Shown here: piece after piece, positions 7,946 to 16,875 of the stretch
Position numbering within the stretch: the stretch's first letter is position 1
Layout: each line of letters begins with the position of its first letter
Source: CAZUZD01 sp964624465
GTDB taxonomy: Bacteria > Planctomycetota > Planctomycetia > Isosphaerales > Isosphaeraceae
Reading direction: 5' to 3'
NCBI GenBank assembly: GCA_964624465.1
Contig: CAZUZD010000032.1
Coordinates: forward strand, 1 to 30,487
Length of the DNA stretch: 30,487 bases
Position numbers and translations under genes: made by a program
Notes under the pieces: model-generated
What the model was told of the DNA's origin: nothing
The model's database searches: none
Seen by the model: only the letters and a program-made list of their open reading frames with translations

Positions 7946-8848
7946 GTGGCGACGACGGCCGAGAAGTACCTGAAGCCCGAGGTGATCCGCCAGGTCGCCC
8001 GGCTCGACCTGCGCGCCAAGTTCATCGTCGAGGGGTTCATCGCGGGGCTACACGCCAGCCCGTTCCAGGGGTTCTCGGTCGAGTTCTCCGAGCACCGCAA
8101 GTACACCGCCGGCGACAACATCGCCGACATCGACTGGTCGGTGTATGCCAAGACCGACCGGTTCTACATCAAGAAGTTCCAGGCCGAGACCAACCTCACC
8201 GGCCACATCCTGATGGATCTGTCCGGGTCGATGGGCTACACGTACCGGCAGGAGCTGACGAAGTTCGAGTACGCCATCAGCCTGGCCGCGGCGCTGGCGT
8301 ACCTCATGATCCACCAGCAGGACCCGGTCGGGCTGATTGCCTTCGACCAGAAGGTCAGCACGAGCCTGGCGCCCAAGAGCAAGCGGTCGCAGATCGGCAA
8401 CATCCTGTCGCTGCTGGCCAAGCTCCAGCCGCAGGGCGAGACCGAGATCGCCAGGAGCCTGCACCAGGTGGCGGGCATGATCAAGCACCGCAGCCTGCTC
8501 ATGATCTTCTCGGACCTGCTGGCCGACCCCGAGCCGATCCACAAGGCGCTGCACCGGTTCCGCCACGCCGGCCACGACGTGATCCTGTTCCACATCCTCG
8601 ACGAGGCCGAGGCCACGTTCCCGTTCGACGGCATGGTGGAGCTGGAGGACAACGAGTCCAACGAGACCCTGCTGGTCGACGCCGACGGCATCAAGGCCGA
8701 CTACCTCGACGAGGTGGCGAAGTTCCAGGCCATGCACCGCAAGGAGTGCCTGGGCGCGGGGGTCGACTACGTCCCCCTGCACACCGGCATGCCCTTCGAC
8801 AAGGCGCTCATGGGCTACCTGCTGAGCCGCCGCCACCGGGGCCGATGA
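7946..8848 (+). CDS. DUF58 domain protein (VWA-like)
   Basis: A 300-residue protein with a GTG start at 7946, supported by AGGGG (7935-7939) 6 nt upstream and by the family start (KYLKPEVIRQVARLDLRAK). The DUF58 signature EHRKYTAGDNIADIDWSVYAK lies at 49-69. It is followed by a VWA-like strand and metal site LMDLSGSM, with Asp91, Ser93 and Ser95 forming the DxSxS motif. There is no membrane segment. DUF58 proteins accompany MoxR ATPases and may present or recruit their substrates. The next gene begins 97 bp later in the same direction. Confidence 0.93.
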   Translation: MATTAEKYLKPEVIRQVARLDLRAKFIVEGFIAGLHASPFQGFSVEFSEHRKYTAGDNIADIDWSVYAKTDRFYIKKFQAETNLTGHILMDLSGSMGYTYRQELTKFEYAISLAAALAYLMIHQQDPVGLIAFDQKVSTSLAPKSKRSQIGNILSLLAKLQPQGETEIARSLHQVAGMIKHRSLLMIFSDLLADPEPIHKALHRFRHAGHDVILFHILDEAEATFPFDGMVELEDNESNETLLVDADGIKADYLDEVAKFQAMHRKECLGAGVDYVPLHTGMPFDKALMGYLLSRRHRGR

Positions 8849-8945
8849 GACCCGGCGGCGGCGACCGACCTGGCACCGCGACCCGACCCGAACCCAGACC
8901 TGACGAACCGGCGGGCGACCGCCGACTGCCGACGAGCGAGGGCCG

Positions 8946-11183
8946 ATGAGCTCGATCTTCCTGAACGCGGGCCTGGTGGCCGGGGTCGCCCTGGCGGCCC
9001 TGCCCGTGATCCTGCACCTGTTCATGAAGCAGCGGCCCAAGAAGGTCATCTTCCCGGCCCTGCGCCTGATCCGCGAGCGCCAGAAGCAGTCGCGCAAGAC
9101 CCTCAAGCTCAAGAACTGGCTGCTGCTGGCCGCGCGCATGGCCCTCATTGCCCTGATGGCTCTGGCCCTGGCGCGGCCGCGGATCCAGGTCGACGCGAAG
9201 GTGCGCGCCGGCAGCGGCGAGGCCGAGACGGCCATCGGCCTGGTCTTCGACACCAGCCTCTCGATGGGCTACACCGAGCAGGACAAGTCGCGGCTCGACA
9301 TCGCCAAGGACCGCGCCGAGGACCTGCTCAAGAAGGCGCACTCGGGCAGCCAGGTCTACGTCATCGACACGGCCGAGCCGGCGGTGCCCGCCGGGCTGTC
9401 GCCGGCCGCGGCCCGCAAGCGGATCGAGTCGCTGACGATCCGGCCCGGCAACCGGCCGCTGAACCAGGCCGTGGGCGTGGCCTACGCCGCCGTTGCCGAG
9501 TCGCCCAAGGAGCGCCGGGAGGTCTACGTCTTCACCGACCTGGCGAAGTCGTCCTGGCGCACCGATCAGGCGGTCGACGGCCTGGACAAGGTGAAGGCGG
9601 CCCCCGGCGGCATCGACACCTTCGTGGTGCGGGTCTCGCCCAAGGATCGGCATGATGTGTCGATCGTCTCGATCGAGCCGACCAGCGGCCTGGCCAGCCA
9701 GGACGAGCCGGTGCCGATCCGGGTGCGCCTGAAGGCGGTGGGCAAGCCGGCCTCGCGGGTCGTCGAGTTCTACGTCGACGGCCAGAAGAAGGACCAGAAG
9801 CCCGTCGAGGTGCCGGCCGATGATGAGGTCGACGTGCCGGCGTACAGTCCCAAGCTCGGCACCGGGTTGCACCGCGTCGAGGTGCGGCTCAGCGGCGAGC
9901 CCGACCCCCTGAAGTTCGACGACGTGGCCTACCTGACGCTCGACGTGAAGCCGTCGATGCGGGTGCTGATCGTCTCGGACCTCAACGACGACGCCGACTA
10001 CGTGGCCCAGGCGCTCGACCCCGACGCCCTCCGCGAGCGCCCGGGCCTGCCCCGGCCGTTCCAGGTCGATCGGCTGGTCACCGGCAGCCTGCCGCCGTCG
10101 GGGTTCCCCAAGCCCCTGAAGGAGTACGCGGCCGTCTTTCTGCTGAACATTGCCGAGCTGAAGCCGGGCCAGTGGCGGGAGCTGGGCGAGTTCGTGAAGC
10201 AGGGCGGCGGCCTGGTGCTGGGCGCCGGCGACCGGATGGCGGCGCGGGCCGAGCTGTACAACACGGGCGACGGCAAGGACCTCATGCCCGCCGCCCTGGG
10301 CGCCGTGAAGGTGCACGAGGAGTTCACCTTCGGCCGGGCCGACGTGACCGACGCGCTGTTCGCCCAGAACAGCCGCGAGCTGCTGGCGGCGCTGGCCGCG
10401 GTGCCGGTCTACAAGAGCCTGGCGGCCCAGCCGGCGGCCGACAGCCGCACCCTGCTGTCGTACCAGGACGACACGCCCGCCCTGATCGAGCGGCTGGTGG
10501 GCGCCGGGGCCGCGCCGGGGCGGGTGCTGCTCTGGACCACGGCGCTGCATCGCGTGCCCGAGACGACGGCGACCTGGACCGAGTTCCCGATCGCCAACTG
10601 GTCGTTCTACCACCTGATGAACCAGACGATCCCGTACCTGGCGGGCACCGCCGGCCGCAAGCTGGTGGTCGAGGCCGGCGAGGGGGTGACGCTGCCGATC
10701 GAGCCGGGCAAGGGGTATACCGACTTCTTCGCCGTGCCGCCGCAGGCCGCCGGCTCGGGGGCCCCCGAGCCGATCCGGCTGACCGACGCGGCCGGCAACG
10801 CCCTGGCGATCCCCGCGCTCACGATGGCGGCCTCGGGCCGCGACCCGGTCGGGCACTGGACGGTCAACGCCGCCAAGGCCGGCGGCGGCAAGGGGACATT
10901 CGGCTTCAGCGTGAACCCGCCGACCGACGAGACCCGGCTCGACCTGCTGGAGACCAAGGAGCTGGATGGCCTCTTCGGCAAGGACGCGTACAAGCTGGCC
11001 GACGACCCGTCGACGCTGGAGCAGGCCGTGACGGTGACCCGGCTGGGCCGGGAGCTGACGCCCTGGATCATGCTCCTGATCCTGCTGCTGGTGACCGCCG
11101 AGAACGCCCTGGCGAACCTCTTCTACCGCGAGAACCCCGCGGCCAGCGCCGCCGGCCGCCCGGCCGCCCGAGGAGCCGCATGA
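8946..11183 (+). CDS. BatA-like membrane protein with VWA domain
   Basis: A 745-residue protein. Its N-terminus is the BatA/aerotolerance-type module: helix 1 at about 6-26, the PKKVIFPALRLIRER segment, and helix 2 at about 57-77 ending in ALARP. A VWA domain follows, with MIDAS motif DTSLS (Asp102, Ser104, Ser106). Residues about 230-330 look like a beta-sandwich region, and a GATase-like part follows (VLIVSDLNDDADYVAQAL, FVKQGGGLVLGAGDRM). A C-terminal helix (WIMLLILLLVTAENALANLF) is near the end. The large middle therefore lies outside the membrane. Its stop overlaps the next start (ATGA at 11180-11183), so the pair are translationally coupled and probably form one complex. Confidence 0.9.
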   Translation: MSSIFLNAGLVAGVALAALPVILHLFMKQRPKKVIFPALRLIRERQKQSRKTLKLKNWLLLAARMALIALMALALARPRIQVDAKVRAGSGEAETAIGLVFDTSLSMGYTEQDKSRLDIAKDRAEDLLKKAHSGSQVYVIDTAEPAVPAGLSPAAARKRIESLTIRPGNRPLNQAVGVAYAAVAESPKERREVYVFTDLAKSSWRTDQAVDGLDKVKAAPGGIDTFVVRVSPKDRHDVSIVSIEPTSGLASQDEPVPIRVRLKAVGKPASRVVEFYVDGQKKDQKPVEVPADDEVDVPAYSPKLGTGLHRVEVRLSGEPDPLKFDDVAYLTLDVKPSMRVLIVSDLNDDADYVAQALDPDALRERPGLPRPFQVDRLVTGSLPPSGFPKPLKEYAAVFLLNIAELKPGQWRELGEFVKQGGGLVLGAGDRMAARAELYNTGDGKDLMPAALGAVKVHEEFTFGRADVTDALFAQNSRELLAALAAVPVYKSLAAQPAADSRTLLSYQDDTPALIERLVGAGAAPGRVLLWTTALHRVPETTATWTEFPIANWSFYHLMNQTIPYLAGTAGRKLVVEAGEGVTLPIEPGKGYTDFFAVPPQAAGSGAPEPIRLTDAAGNALAIPALTMAASGRDPVGHWTVNAAKAGGGKGTFGFSVNPPTDETRLDLLETKELDGLFGKDAYKLADDPSTLEQAVTVTRLGRELTPWIMLLILLLVTAENALANLFYRENPAASAAGRPAARGAA

Positions 11184-13372
11184 GCCCGTCGTTCGACCCG
11201 ATTGCCCCCTGGCCCCTGATCGCCCTGGTGGCCGTCGCCATCGTGGTGCTGACCTGGCTGGCGTACCGCCGCCGGCTCCGCGGCACCACGGGCGCCTGGC
11301 GCTGGGTGGCGCTGGGATTGCGGCTGGCGGCCGTGGTGCTCTGCATCCTGGCGGCGCTGCGGCCCTCGATGGTGCTGTACAAGAAGCAGAAGCAGGCGAC
11401 CACGGTCCTGTTCCTCACCGACATCAGCGCCAGCATGGGCCTGGCCGGCGAGGTTGGCGGCCAGACCCGCTACGAGGCCGCCCGCCGCTCGCTGGCCGAG
11501 GGCCTGGAGGCGGTCAAGAAGCTCGGCGACCAGACCTCCGCCCGCAGCCTGCTCTTCGACGGCACCCTCCAGGAGGACAACCCGGAGACCCCCGTCGAGA
11601 CCAAGGGCCGCCAGACCGCCCTCGGCACCGCGCTCGAGGAGGCGCTCAAGCGGTTCGAGCAGATGAAGATCCTCCGCATCGTCGTGCAATCCGACGGCGG
11701 CTCGAACACCGGCCCCGACCCGCGCGCCATCGCCCGCACCCTGGGCAACCAGAAGATCCCGATCGTGGCCGTGAAGTTCGGCTCGGACGTCGGCGACGAG
11801 GGGGGCAAGGACATCGCCGTCCGCGACGTGGAGGCGGGCCAGTTCGTCTACGCCAAGACCGAGCTGGAGGTCTTCGGCCGGCTCGACGTGCGCGGGTTCG
11901 CCGGCCAGACGCTGGAGGTCGAGCTGCTGGTCGACGGCAAGCCGACCGGCAAGAAGTACGCCGTGCCGATCCCCGCCGGGGCCACCGAGGTGCCGATCCG
12001 CGGCATCAAGTGGATTCCCGAGACCCCCGGCGAGACCAAGCTCACCCTCTCGGTGACGCCCAAGCCGGGCGAGGTGCAGAAGGCGAACAACCAGTCGAGC
12101 ACCTACGTCACGGTCCTGAAGGGCGGCATCGGCGTCCTGTACCTGGCCGGCCCGGGGTCGCCCTGGGAGCGGAAGTTCATGGCCCGGGCGCTGCTGGGCT
12201 CGCAGAAGCTCCAGACGACTCAGAAGGTGCTCTTCGAGCCGGCCGGCCGCGAGCTGGACGCCGAGCTGGGGTCGGCGAAGTACGACGTGATCATCCTCGG
12301 CGACCTGCCCGCCAGCTACCTGAGCCGCGACCAGCAGCAATTGCTCGTGCAGGCCGTGAACCGGGGCGCGGGGCTGATGATGCTGGGCGGTCGCAACAGC
12401 TTCGGCGCCGGCGGCTGGGCCCGCACGCCGCTGGGCGACCTGCTGCCGGTCGAGATCCACCCCGGCGACGGCCAGGACGAGCCGGAGACCGGCCTGAAGG
12501 CCGTGCCCAACCCGCTGGGCCTGGACAGCTACGTGCTGCGGATCGCCCCCACCCGCGCCGAGAGCCAGCAGCTCTGGGCCGAGCTGCCGCCGATGGGCGG
12601 CGCCAACCGGTTCAAGCTCAAGCCGGCGGCGCGGCTCTGGGCGACGACCGACAAGGGCGAGCCGCTGATCGCCGCCATCGAGCCCGGCCGCGGCCGCGTG
12701 ATCGCCTTCGGCGGCGAGACCTGGCCCTGGGCCCGCTCCGACAAGGAGGCCGTCCGCCTGGGCCACCTGAACTTCTGGCGCAATGCGATCCTCTGGATGG
12801 CCCACAAGGAGGACGAGGGGGAATCCCAGGTCCGCCTCGAACTCGACCGCCGCCGCGTCGCCCTGGGCCAGAAGCTCGGCCTGACCGCCAGCGCCCGCGA
12901 CGCCAAGGGCGCCCCGCTGGAGGGCGTCACCTTCGAGACGAAGGTCGTCCGCGACGACGTCCAGGACGCCAAGCCCGAGAACGTCGCGCTGTTCCGCCAG
13001 GGCGACACCTCGGGCGGCTCGTACTTCGCCACCGCCGACCCGGGTGAGTACAAGGTCGAGCTGACCGCGACCAAGGCCGGCCAGACCGTCGGCACCGCCT
13101 CGGCCCGCTTCATCGTCTTCGACGACGGCCGCGAGCTGCGGGCCCCCACCGCCGACCCCAAGCTCCTGGAGGCCATCGCCCGCGAGTCCGGCGGCACGTA
13201 CCTGCCCCCCGAGCAGCTCGGTGAGCACCTGGCCGGCCTGGGCACCGAGATCGTGCCCGACTACGTCCAGCAGCGCGAGGTGCGGCTCTGGGACAACTGG
13301 CCCTTCCTGCTCGTCTTCACCACCCTGCTGACCCTGGAGTGGTTCCTCCGCAAGCGCAACGGCTGGGTGTGA
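11180..13372 (+). CDS. VWA and glutamine-amidotransferase-like membrane protein
   Basis: A 730-residue protein whose start at 11180 overlaps the previous stop, with AGGAG at 11171-11175. Two N-terminal helices (about 12-29 and 42-60) precede a VWA domain with MIDAS motif DISAS (Asp81, Ser83, Ser85). Then come a beta-rich stretch, a class I GATase-like fold (GIGVLYLAGPGSPWERKF, YDVIILGDLPASYL, GAGLMMLGGRNSFGAGGW), an Ig-like region and a last helix near the C-terminus (PFLLVFTTLLTLEWFL). The catalytic Cys of true amidotransferases is not evident, so this is probably a binding fold. It is the last gene of the operon and converges on the kinase gene with only 23 bp between stops. Confidence 0.9.
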   Translation: MSPSFDPIAPWPLIALVAVAIVVLTWLAYRRRLRGTTGAWRWVALGLRLAAVVLCILAALRPSMVLYKKQKQATTVLFLTDISASMGLAGEVGGQTRYEAARRSLAEGLEAVKKLGDQTSARSLLFDGTLQEDNPETPVETKGRQTALGTALEEALKRFEQMKILRIVVQSDGGSNTGPDPRAIARTLGNQKIPIVAVKFGSDVGDEGGKDIAVRDVEAGQFVYAKTELEVFGRLDVRGFAGQTLEVELLVDGKPTGKKYAVPIPAGATEVPIRGIKWIPETPGETKLTLSVTPKPGEVQKANNQSSTYVTVLKGGIGVLYLAGPGSPWERKFMARALLGSQKLQTTQKVLFEPAGRELDAELGSAKYDVIILGDLPASYLSRDQQQLLVQAVNRGAGLMMLGGRNSFGAGGWARTPLGDLLPVEIHPGDGQDEPETGLKAVPNPLGLDSYVLRIAPTRAESQQLWAELPPMGGANRFKLKPAARLWATTDKGEPLIAAIEPGRGRVIAFGGETWPWARSDKEAVRLGHLNFWRNAILWMAHKEDEGESQVRLELDRRRVALGQKLGLTASARDAKGAPLEGVTFETKVVRDDVQDAKPENVALFRQGDTSGGSYFATADPGEYKVELTATKAGQTVGTASARFIVFDDGRELRAPTADPKLLEAIARESGGTYLPPEQLGEHLAGLGTEIVPDYVQQREVRLWDNWPFLLVFTTLLTLEWFLRKRNGWV

Positions 13373-13395
13373 CCTCGCACTCCGGGCCCGCCGGC

Positions 13396-15897
13396 CTAGT
13401 GTGTTGCCGGTGTGTCGGGGCGGTCGTCGCGCATCAGGGGCTCGGGTTCCTGGGTGACCAGGCGGACGTACTTCTCGCGGAGCACGGCGACGTGCCGTCG
13501 GATCCGCTCGTCGTCGGGACGACGGGCCAGGACCTCGGTCCCGGCGTTCAGGGCGGCGCGGAGCGTCGGCTCCAGCGCCTGGTGGTCGCCGAGCTGCCAG
13601 GCCAGCTTGTGGCTCTGCTCACTGGCCTTGCTCAGCATCATGTGGGCGGCCACGTCGTCGGGGTTCTCGCGGAGCAGCGCCCGGCCGATCGCGGACATCC
13701 AGGCGATTGCCCACCGCGTCTGGTCGATCCGCCCGGAGCGCCGGCCCTCGGTCGCGTGGAGGGCGCCCCGTTCGCTCAGCTGGGAGACGATCGCGTACCG
13801 CAGCTGTGGGCACCGTCGCTGGCGATCCAGCTGGTCGAAGGCGGCGAAGAGCCCCGCGGCGACGGCCTCGGGAGCGGGTCGTGAGGCCGGGTCTTCGTGG
13901 TGGGGTGGGTCGCCGAGTTCGACCGCGATCAGGTTGCCGAGCCGGTCGATGAGCGGGGGCGGGAGCTGGTCCCGGAGATCGGGCAGGCGATTCAAGGCGC
14001 CGGCGACGATCGGCAGGATCGAGCCCCGGTGTGGGGAATCCGCCGGGGTGAGGACCGCGAGCAGGTCCAGGGTCGGGGTCCCGGGGGCCCGCTGCCGCAG
14101 CCGTTCGAAGAACCGCCCGCCCGCCGCCAGGATCTGCGCGGAGGCTTCGGGATCGCCGCGTTGGGCCAGCACCGCGGCCTGCCCGCACCAGAAGGAGTGC
14201 AACAGCAACAGCGCCGGCAGCGAGCCCGGCTCGCACCCGAAGCGGTCGAGCGCCGCCAGGCTCTGGCGCTCCAGGTCCGCGGCGAGGTCCAGCCGGGGCT
14301 CGTCCAGGGCCAGCAGGCCCCGCGTCAGCAGCACCTCGGCGAGGGCGATCGCCGGCTCGGGGGCCTCGGGCCGTGCCGCCACGGCCAGCCGCAGCAAACC
14401 CTCGGTGGCCTCGAGGACGGGATAGACGCGGGCGAGATCGCCGCGTGCCCGAAGTCGATCTGCGAGCCGGATCTGGAGCCTGGCGATCGGGACCGCCTGG
14501 GAGTCGACCAGGCCCGGGTTGCGGCGGAGCTGGGTCGTCAGGTCCAGCAGGATCGGAAGGGCCTCGTCCTGCCGATCGGCGAATCGTTGCTGGGGCGCCT
14601 CGACGACCTGGGTGATCAGGGCCAGGAGCTTGCCGGCGGCGGCCTCGGCCGCGGTCTCGCTCTGGAGGGCGCGAGCAAGGGCCCCCTCGGCGCGGCCGCG
14701 CTGGGACTCGGCCCGTCGCCAGAGGGCGGTCAGGCCGCCCAGGCCGATCAGGATCGAGGCCGCCAGCGCCGTGGCCAGCGCGGCCGGGACCGGATGCCGC
14801 CGGCAGTAGCGGAGCCCCTGACCGGCCATCGAGGTGGGCCGGGCCCGGATCGGGAAGCCGTCGAGCCAGCGCCGCAGGTCGTCCGCCAGGTCGACGGCCG
14901 AGGCGTAGCGCCACGCCGGGTCCTTCAGGAGCGCCCGCAGGCAGATCGTCTCCAGGTCGCGCGGGATCCCGGGGACCAGGGCCCGGGGCGGGGCCGGGTC
15001 GCGCGAGCGGAGCAGGTCGAGGGTCTCGAGCGCCGTGGCGGCCTGGAACGGGGGTCGGCCGGTCAGCAGGGCGTAGAGGGTGCCGCCGAGCGCGAAGACG
15101 TCGGCCGCCGGACCGATGGCCGCACGGCCGCCGGCGACCTGTTCGGGGGCCATGAACGCTGGCGTGCCCCGGGGCCCGAGGGTGACCGTGGCGCCGGGGT
15201 CGGCCCCGGCCCCGGCCGGGGTGGCCTCCAGGGCGATCCCGAAGTCGGTGAGCACCGGGGTCCACTCGGCCCAGTCCGCTCCGGGCGGGCCGTCGAGCAG
15301 GATGTTCGACGGCTTGAGGTCCAGATGCAGCAGGCCCTGGCCGTGGCCGGCCGCCACGGCCCGCGCGATCGTCTCCATCAGGCCGGCGGCGGTCCGGGCC
15401 GCGATCGGCCCGTGGGCGCGATCCTTGAGGCTGCCGCCCGGGACCAGGTCCAGCACCAGGAATAGCCAGCCGTCGTGCTCGCCCGCCTCGTGCAGCCGGA
15501 TCACGTGGGGATGCCGCACCCGCCCGATCGCCCGGGCCTCGCGCAGCCAGCGCTGGCGGGCGTCGCGGTCGAGGACCGGGCTGGCGTTGAGGACCTTGAT
15601 CGCGACCCGCCGCCCGATGCGATCCTGGACCGCCTCGTACACCACCCCACCACCGCCCCGGCCGAGCTCGGCCAGGATCGTGAAGCCGGGGATCTCCGGG
15701 GGCGGCGGATGTGGGCTCCGGACGGTCGCCGGGGGACCGCCCGAGATCGACAGGTCGGTCCGGGCGAGCCGCTCCAGCTCCTGTTGGCACGTCGGGCAGC
15801 TTGCGACGTGGGCCTCGATGTTGGCGAAGGTGTGGCGGCTGAGCGAGTCGTGACCCAGGCGGCGCAGCGACTCCGCTGAGGCGCACTCCGGGCTCAT
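13396..15897 (-). CDS. Membrane Ser/Thr protein kinase with N-terminal zinc-binding anti-sigma-like motif
   Basis: An 833-residue protein. Residues 30-37 read H-VAS-C-PT-C, the Hx3Cx2C pattern of zinc-binding anti-sigma (ZAS) domains. The kinase domain spans about 72-345: glycine loop GRGGGGVVYE, Lys101 in VAIKVL, Glu120, catalytic loop HLDLKPSNIL (Asp193), TDFGIA (218-220), and APE at 250-252. The Arg before the catalytic Asp is replaced by Leu, so it is a non-RD kinase, but all core catalytic residues are kept. One helix at about 369-391 is followed by about 440 residues of Leu/Ala/Arg-rich, TPR-like helical sequence, probably outside the cytoplasm. The start overlaps the stop of the ECF sigma gene (ATGA, 15894-15897). 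The kinase probably controls that sigma factor by binding and phosphorylation; this is inference. Confidence 0.92.
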   Translation of the reverse strand: MSPECASAESLRRLGHDSLSRHTFANIEAHVASCPTCQQELERLARTDLSISGGPPATVRSPHPPPPEIPGFTILAELGRGGGGVVYEAVQDRIGRRVAIKVLNASPVLDRDARQRWLREARAIGRVRHPHVIRLHEAGEHDGWLFLVLDLVPGGSLKDRAHGPIAARTAAGLMETIARAVAAGHGQGLLHLDLKPSNILLDGPPGADWAEWTPVLTDFGIALEATPAGAGADPGATVTLGPRGTPAFMAPEQVAGGRAAIGPAADVFALGGTLYALLTGRPPFQAATALETLDLLRSRDPAPPRALVPGIPRDLETICLRALLKDPAWRYASAVDLADDLRRWLDGFPIRARPTSMAGQGLRYCRRHPVPAALATALAASILIGLGGLTALWRRAESQRGRAEGALARALQSETAAEAAAGKLLALITQVVEAPQQRFADRQDEALPILLDLTTQLRRNPGLVDSQAVPIARLQIRLADRLRARGDLARVYPVLEATEGLLRLAVAARPEAPEPAIALAEVLLTRGLLALDEPRLDLAADLERQSLAALDRFGCEPGSLPALLLLHSFWCGQAAVLAQRGDPEASAQILAAGGRFFERLRQRAPGTPTLDLLAVLTPADSPHRGSILPIVAGALNRLPDLRDQLPPPLIDRLGNLIAVELGDPPHHEDPASRPAPEAVAAGLFAAFDQLDRQRRCPQLRYAIVSQLSERGALHATEGRRSGRIDQTRWAIAWMSAIGRALLRENPDDVAAHMMLSKASEQSHKLAWQLGDHQALEPTLRAALNAGTEVLARRPDDERIRRHVAVLREKYVRLVTQEPEPLMRDDRPDTPATH

Positions 15898-16547
15898 CGA
15901 CCGGCCCCAGCGGCGCAGGTCGGGCGAGACCCGTCCGTCTCCTCCGCGCTGGCGGGCAGCCGGGCGTTCTCCTCGCGGAGCATCCGGGTCACCCGCTTCT
16001 GGGCCGCGAAGGCCGCGGCGTACGAGAGCCCGTGAGCCTGCGCCGTGTCGCGGACCGGCTCGCCCTCGACCGCGATGCTCCAGAACACGCCCCAGGTCCG
16101 GTCGTCCACCCGCAGCCGGACGGCCTGCTGGACCAGCCGGCCGCGCCGCAGCAGGCCGGAATACTCCGCCGCGTCGGCGTCGAACTCGTCGGGCAGCCGC
16201 GGCTCGGTGGCCGGGTCAAGAAGCACGACCGAGCCCGCGTGATGCCTGGCCTCGCTCTGGCGCTGGCGCCAGAGGTCGACGGCCCTCGAGCGGCAGAGGC
16301 GGTTCAGCCAGTGGCGAAACCGCCGGCCGGGGTCGTACCGGTAGGTGCGCATCCGGCGGGCCAGCTCGACCCAGATGCGCTGGCAGAGCTCCTCGACCGT
16401 GTCGGGGTCGAAGCGGAAGCCGCGACACTGGCGCCGGATCGCCGGGTCATAGTGCCGCACGAACTCCGACCAGGCCCGGTCATCGGCCCAGTCGCCCAGC
16501 CGCGCCAGCAGGGCCAGATCGGTGGTCTCGCCATTGTGATGGGGCAT
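15894..16547 (-). CDS. ECF-type RNA polymerase sigma factor (kinase-associated)
   Basis: A 217-residue sigma factor. The ATG at 16547 is preferred over upstream codons because MPHHNGETTDLALLARLG starts family-like sequence and GAGG lies about 9 nt before it. Sigma region 2 covers about 20-92 (DDRAWSEFVRHYDPAIRR, TVEELCQRIWVELARRM, FRHWLNRLCRSRAVDLWRQR). Region 4 covers about 138-192 and includes a helix-turn-helix (EPVRDTAQAHGLSYAAAFAA, then QKRVTRMLREE). Planctomycetes have many ECF sigma factors encoded next to Ser/Thr kinases instead of a separate anti-sigma factor. This gene, translationally coupled to the kinase, fits that arrangement. No convincing autoregulated promoter was found. Confidence 0.9.
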   Translation of the reverse strand: MPHHNGETTDLALLARLGDWADDRAWSEFVRHYDPAIRRQCRGFRFDPDTVEELCQRIWVELARRMRTYRYDPGRRFRHWLNRLCRSRAVDLWRQRQSEARHHAGSVVLLDPATEPRLPDEFDADAAEYSGLLRRGRLVQQAVRLRVDDRTWGVFWSIAVEGEPVRDTAQAHGLSYAAAFAAQKRVTRMLREENARLPASAEETDGSRPTCAAGAGR

Positions 16548-16875
16548 ACCGAGGCACCTCGACGGGAACACCGGGGGGATCGGTTCAAGGTGTCGAGTTA
16601 ATGCGCTTCGTCTTCTGGAGTGAGGGGCAATCGGAGGCATGATCCTATTCGGTTGAAGCGGGTTTGTGAAAGGAATTGCATCGGTTTGCTGGTGTCCCCT
16701 GCGGGTGCAATGTCATGAGGGGAACCAGAGTGTGATGCGCAATGTCTGCGATTCCCATCCTGGGGGCCTGTTCCTCTGGACCAGCCCTCCCGCGGCTTGC
16801 AGCCAGACGCCACGACAGCCGGACGAGCCAAGTGATCAAGATTCGTGGATTCAGAAACCAGAAGGAGCCGAGCTC
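16548..16875. other. Divergent intergenic region, richer in A/T than its surroundings
   Basis: This 328-bp stretch between the sigma gene and the coiled-coil gene has no supported gene. On the minus strand TTTCAC (16671-16666), 18 bp and TAGGAT (16647-16642) is a weak promoter candidate for the sigma gene. No clear plus-strand promoter was recognised. An open frame from 16666 exists but lacks a ribosome site and its codons look non-coding. Confidence 0.5.

Noticed and set aside
8808..13228. Long minus-strand open frames (about 680 and 700 codons) opposite the VWA genes
   Set aside because: Same antisense effect in GC-rich coding sequence. No ribosome site, no recognisable domain, and the opposite strand has clear VWA proteins.
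13391..13410. Small hairpin (CCGGC, 10-nt loop, GCCGG) between the convergent VWA and kinase genes
   Set aside because: A 5-bp stem without a T-run is expected by chance at this GC content, and it overlaps the kinase stop.
16561..16586. ECF-like promoter (GAACC, 17 bp, CGTC on the minus strand) before the sigma gene
   Set aside because: Transcription would start only about 7 nt before the start codon and would exclude the ribosome site, so autoregulation through this site is not credible.
16666..16875. Upstream extension of the coiled-coil gene by 70 codons
   Set aside because: The extension has no ribosome site and many Cys/Trp/His codons, and it would bury the clear signal peptide beginning at 16876.
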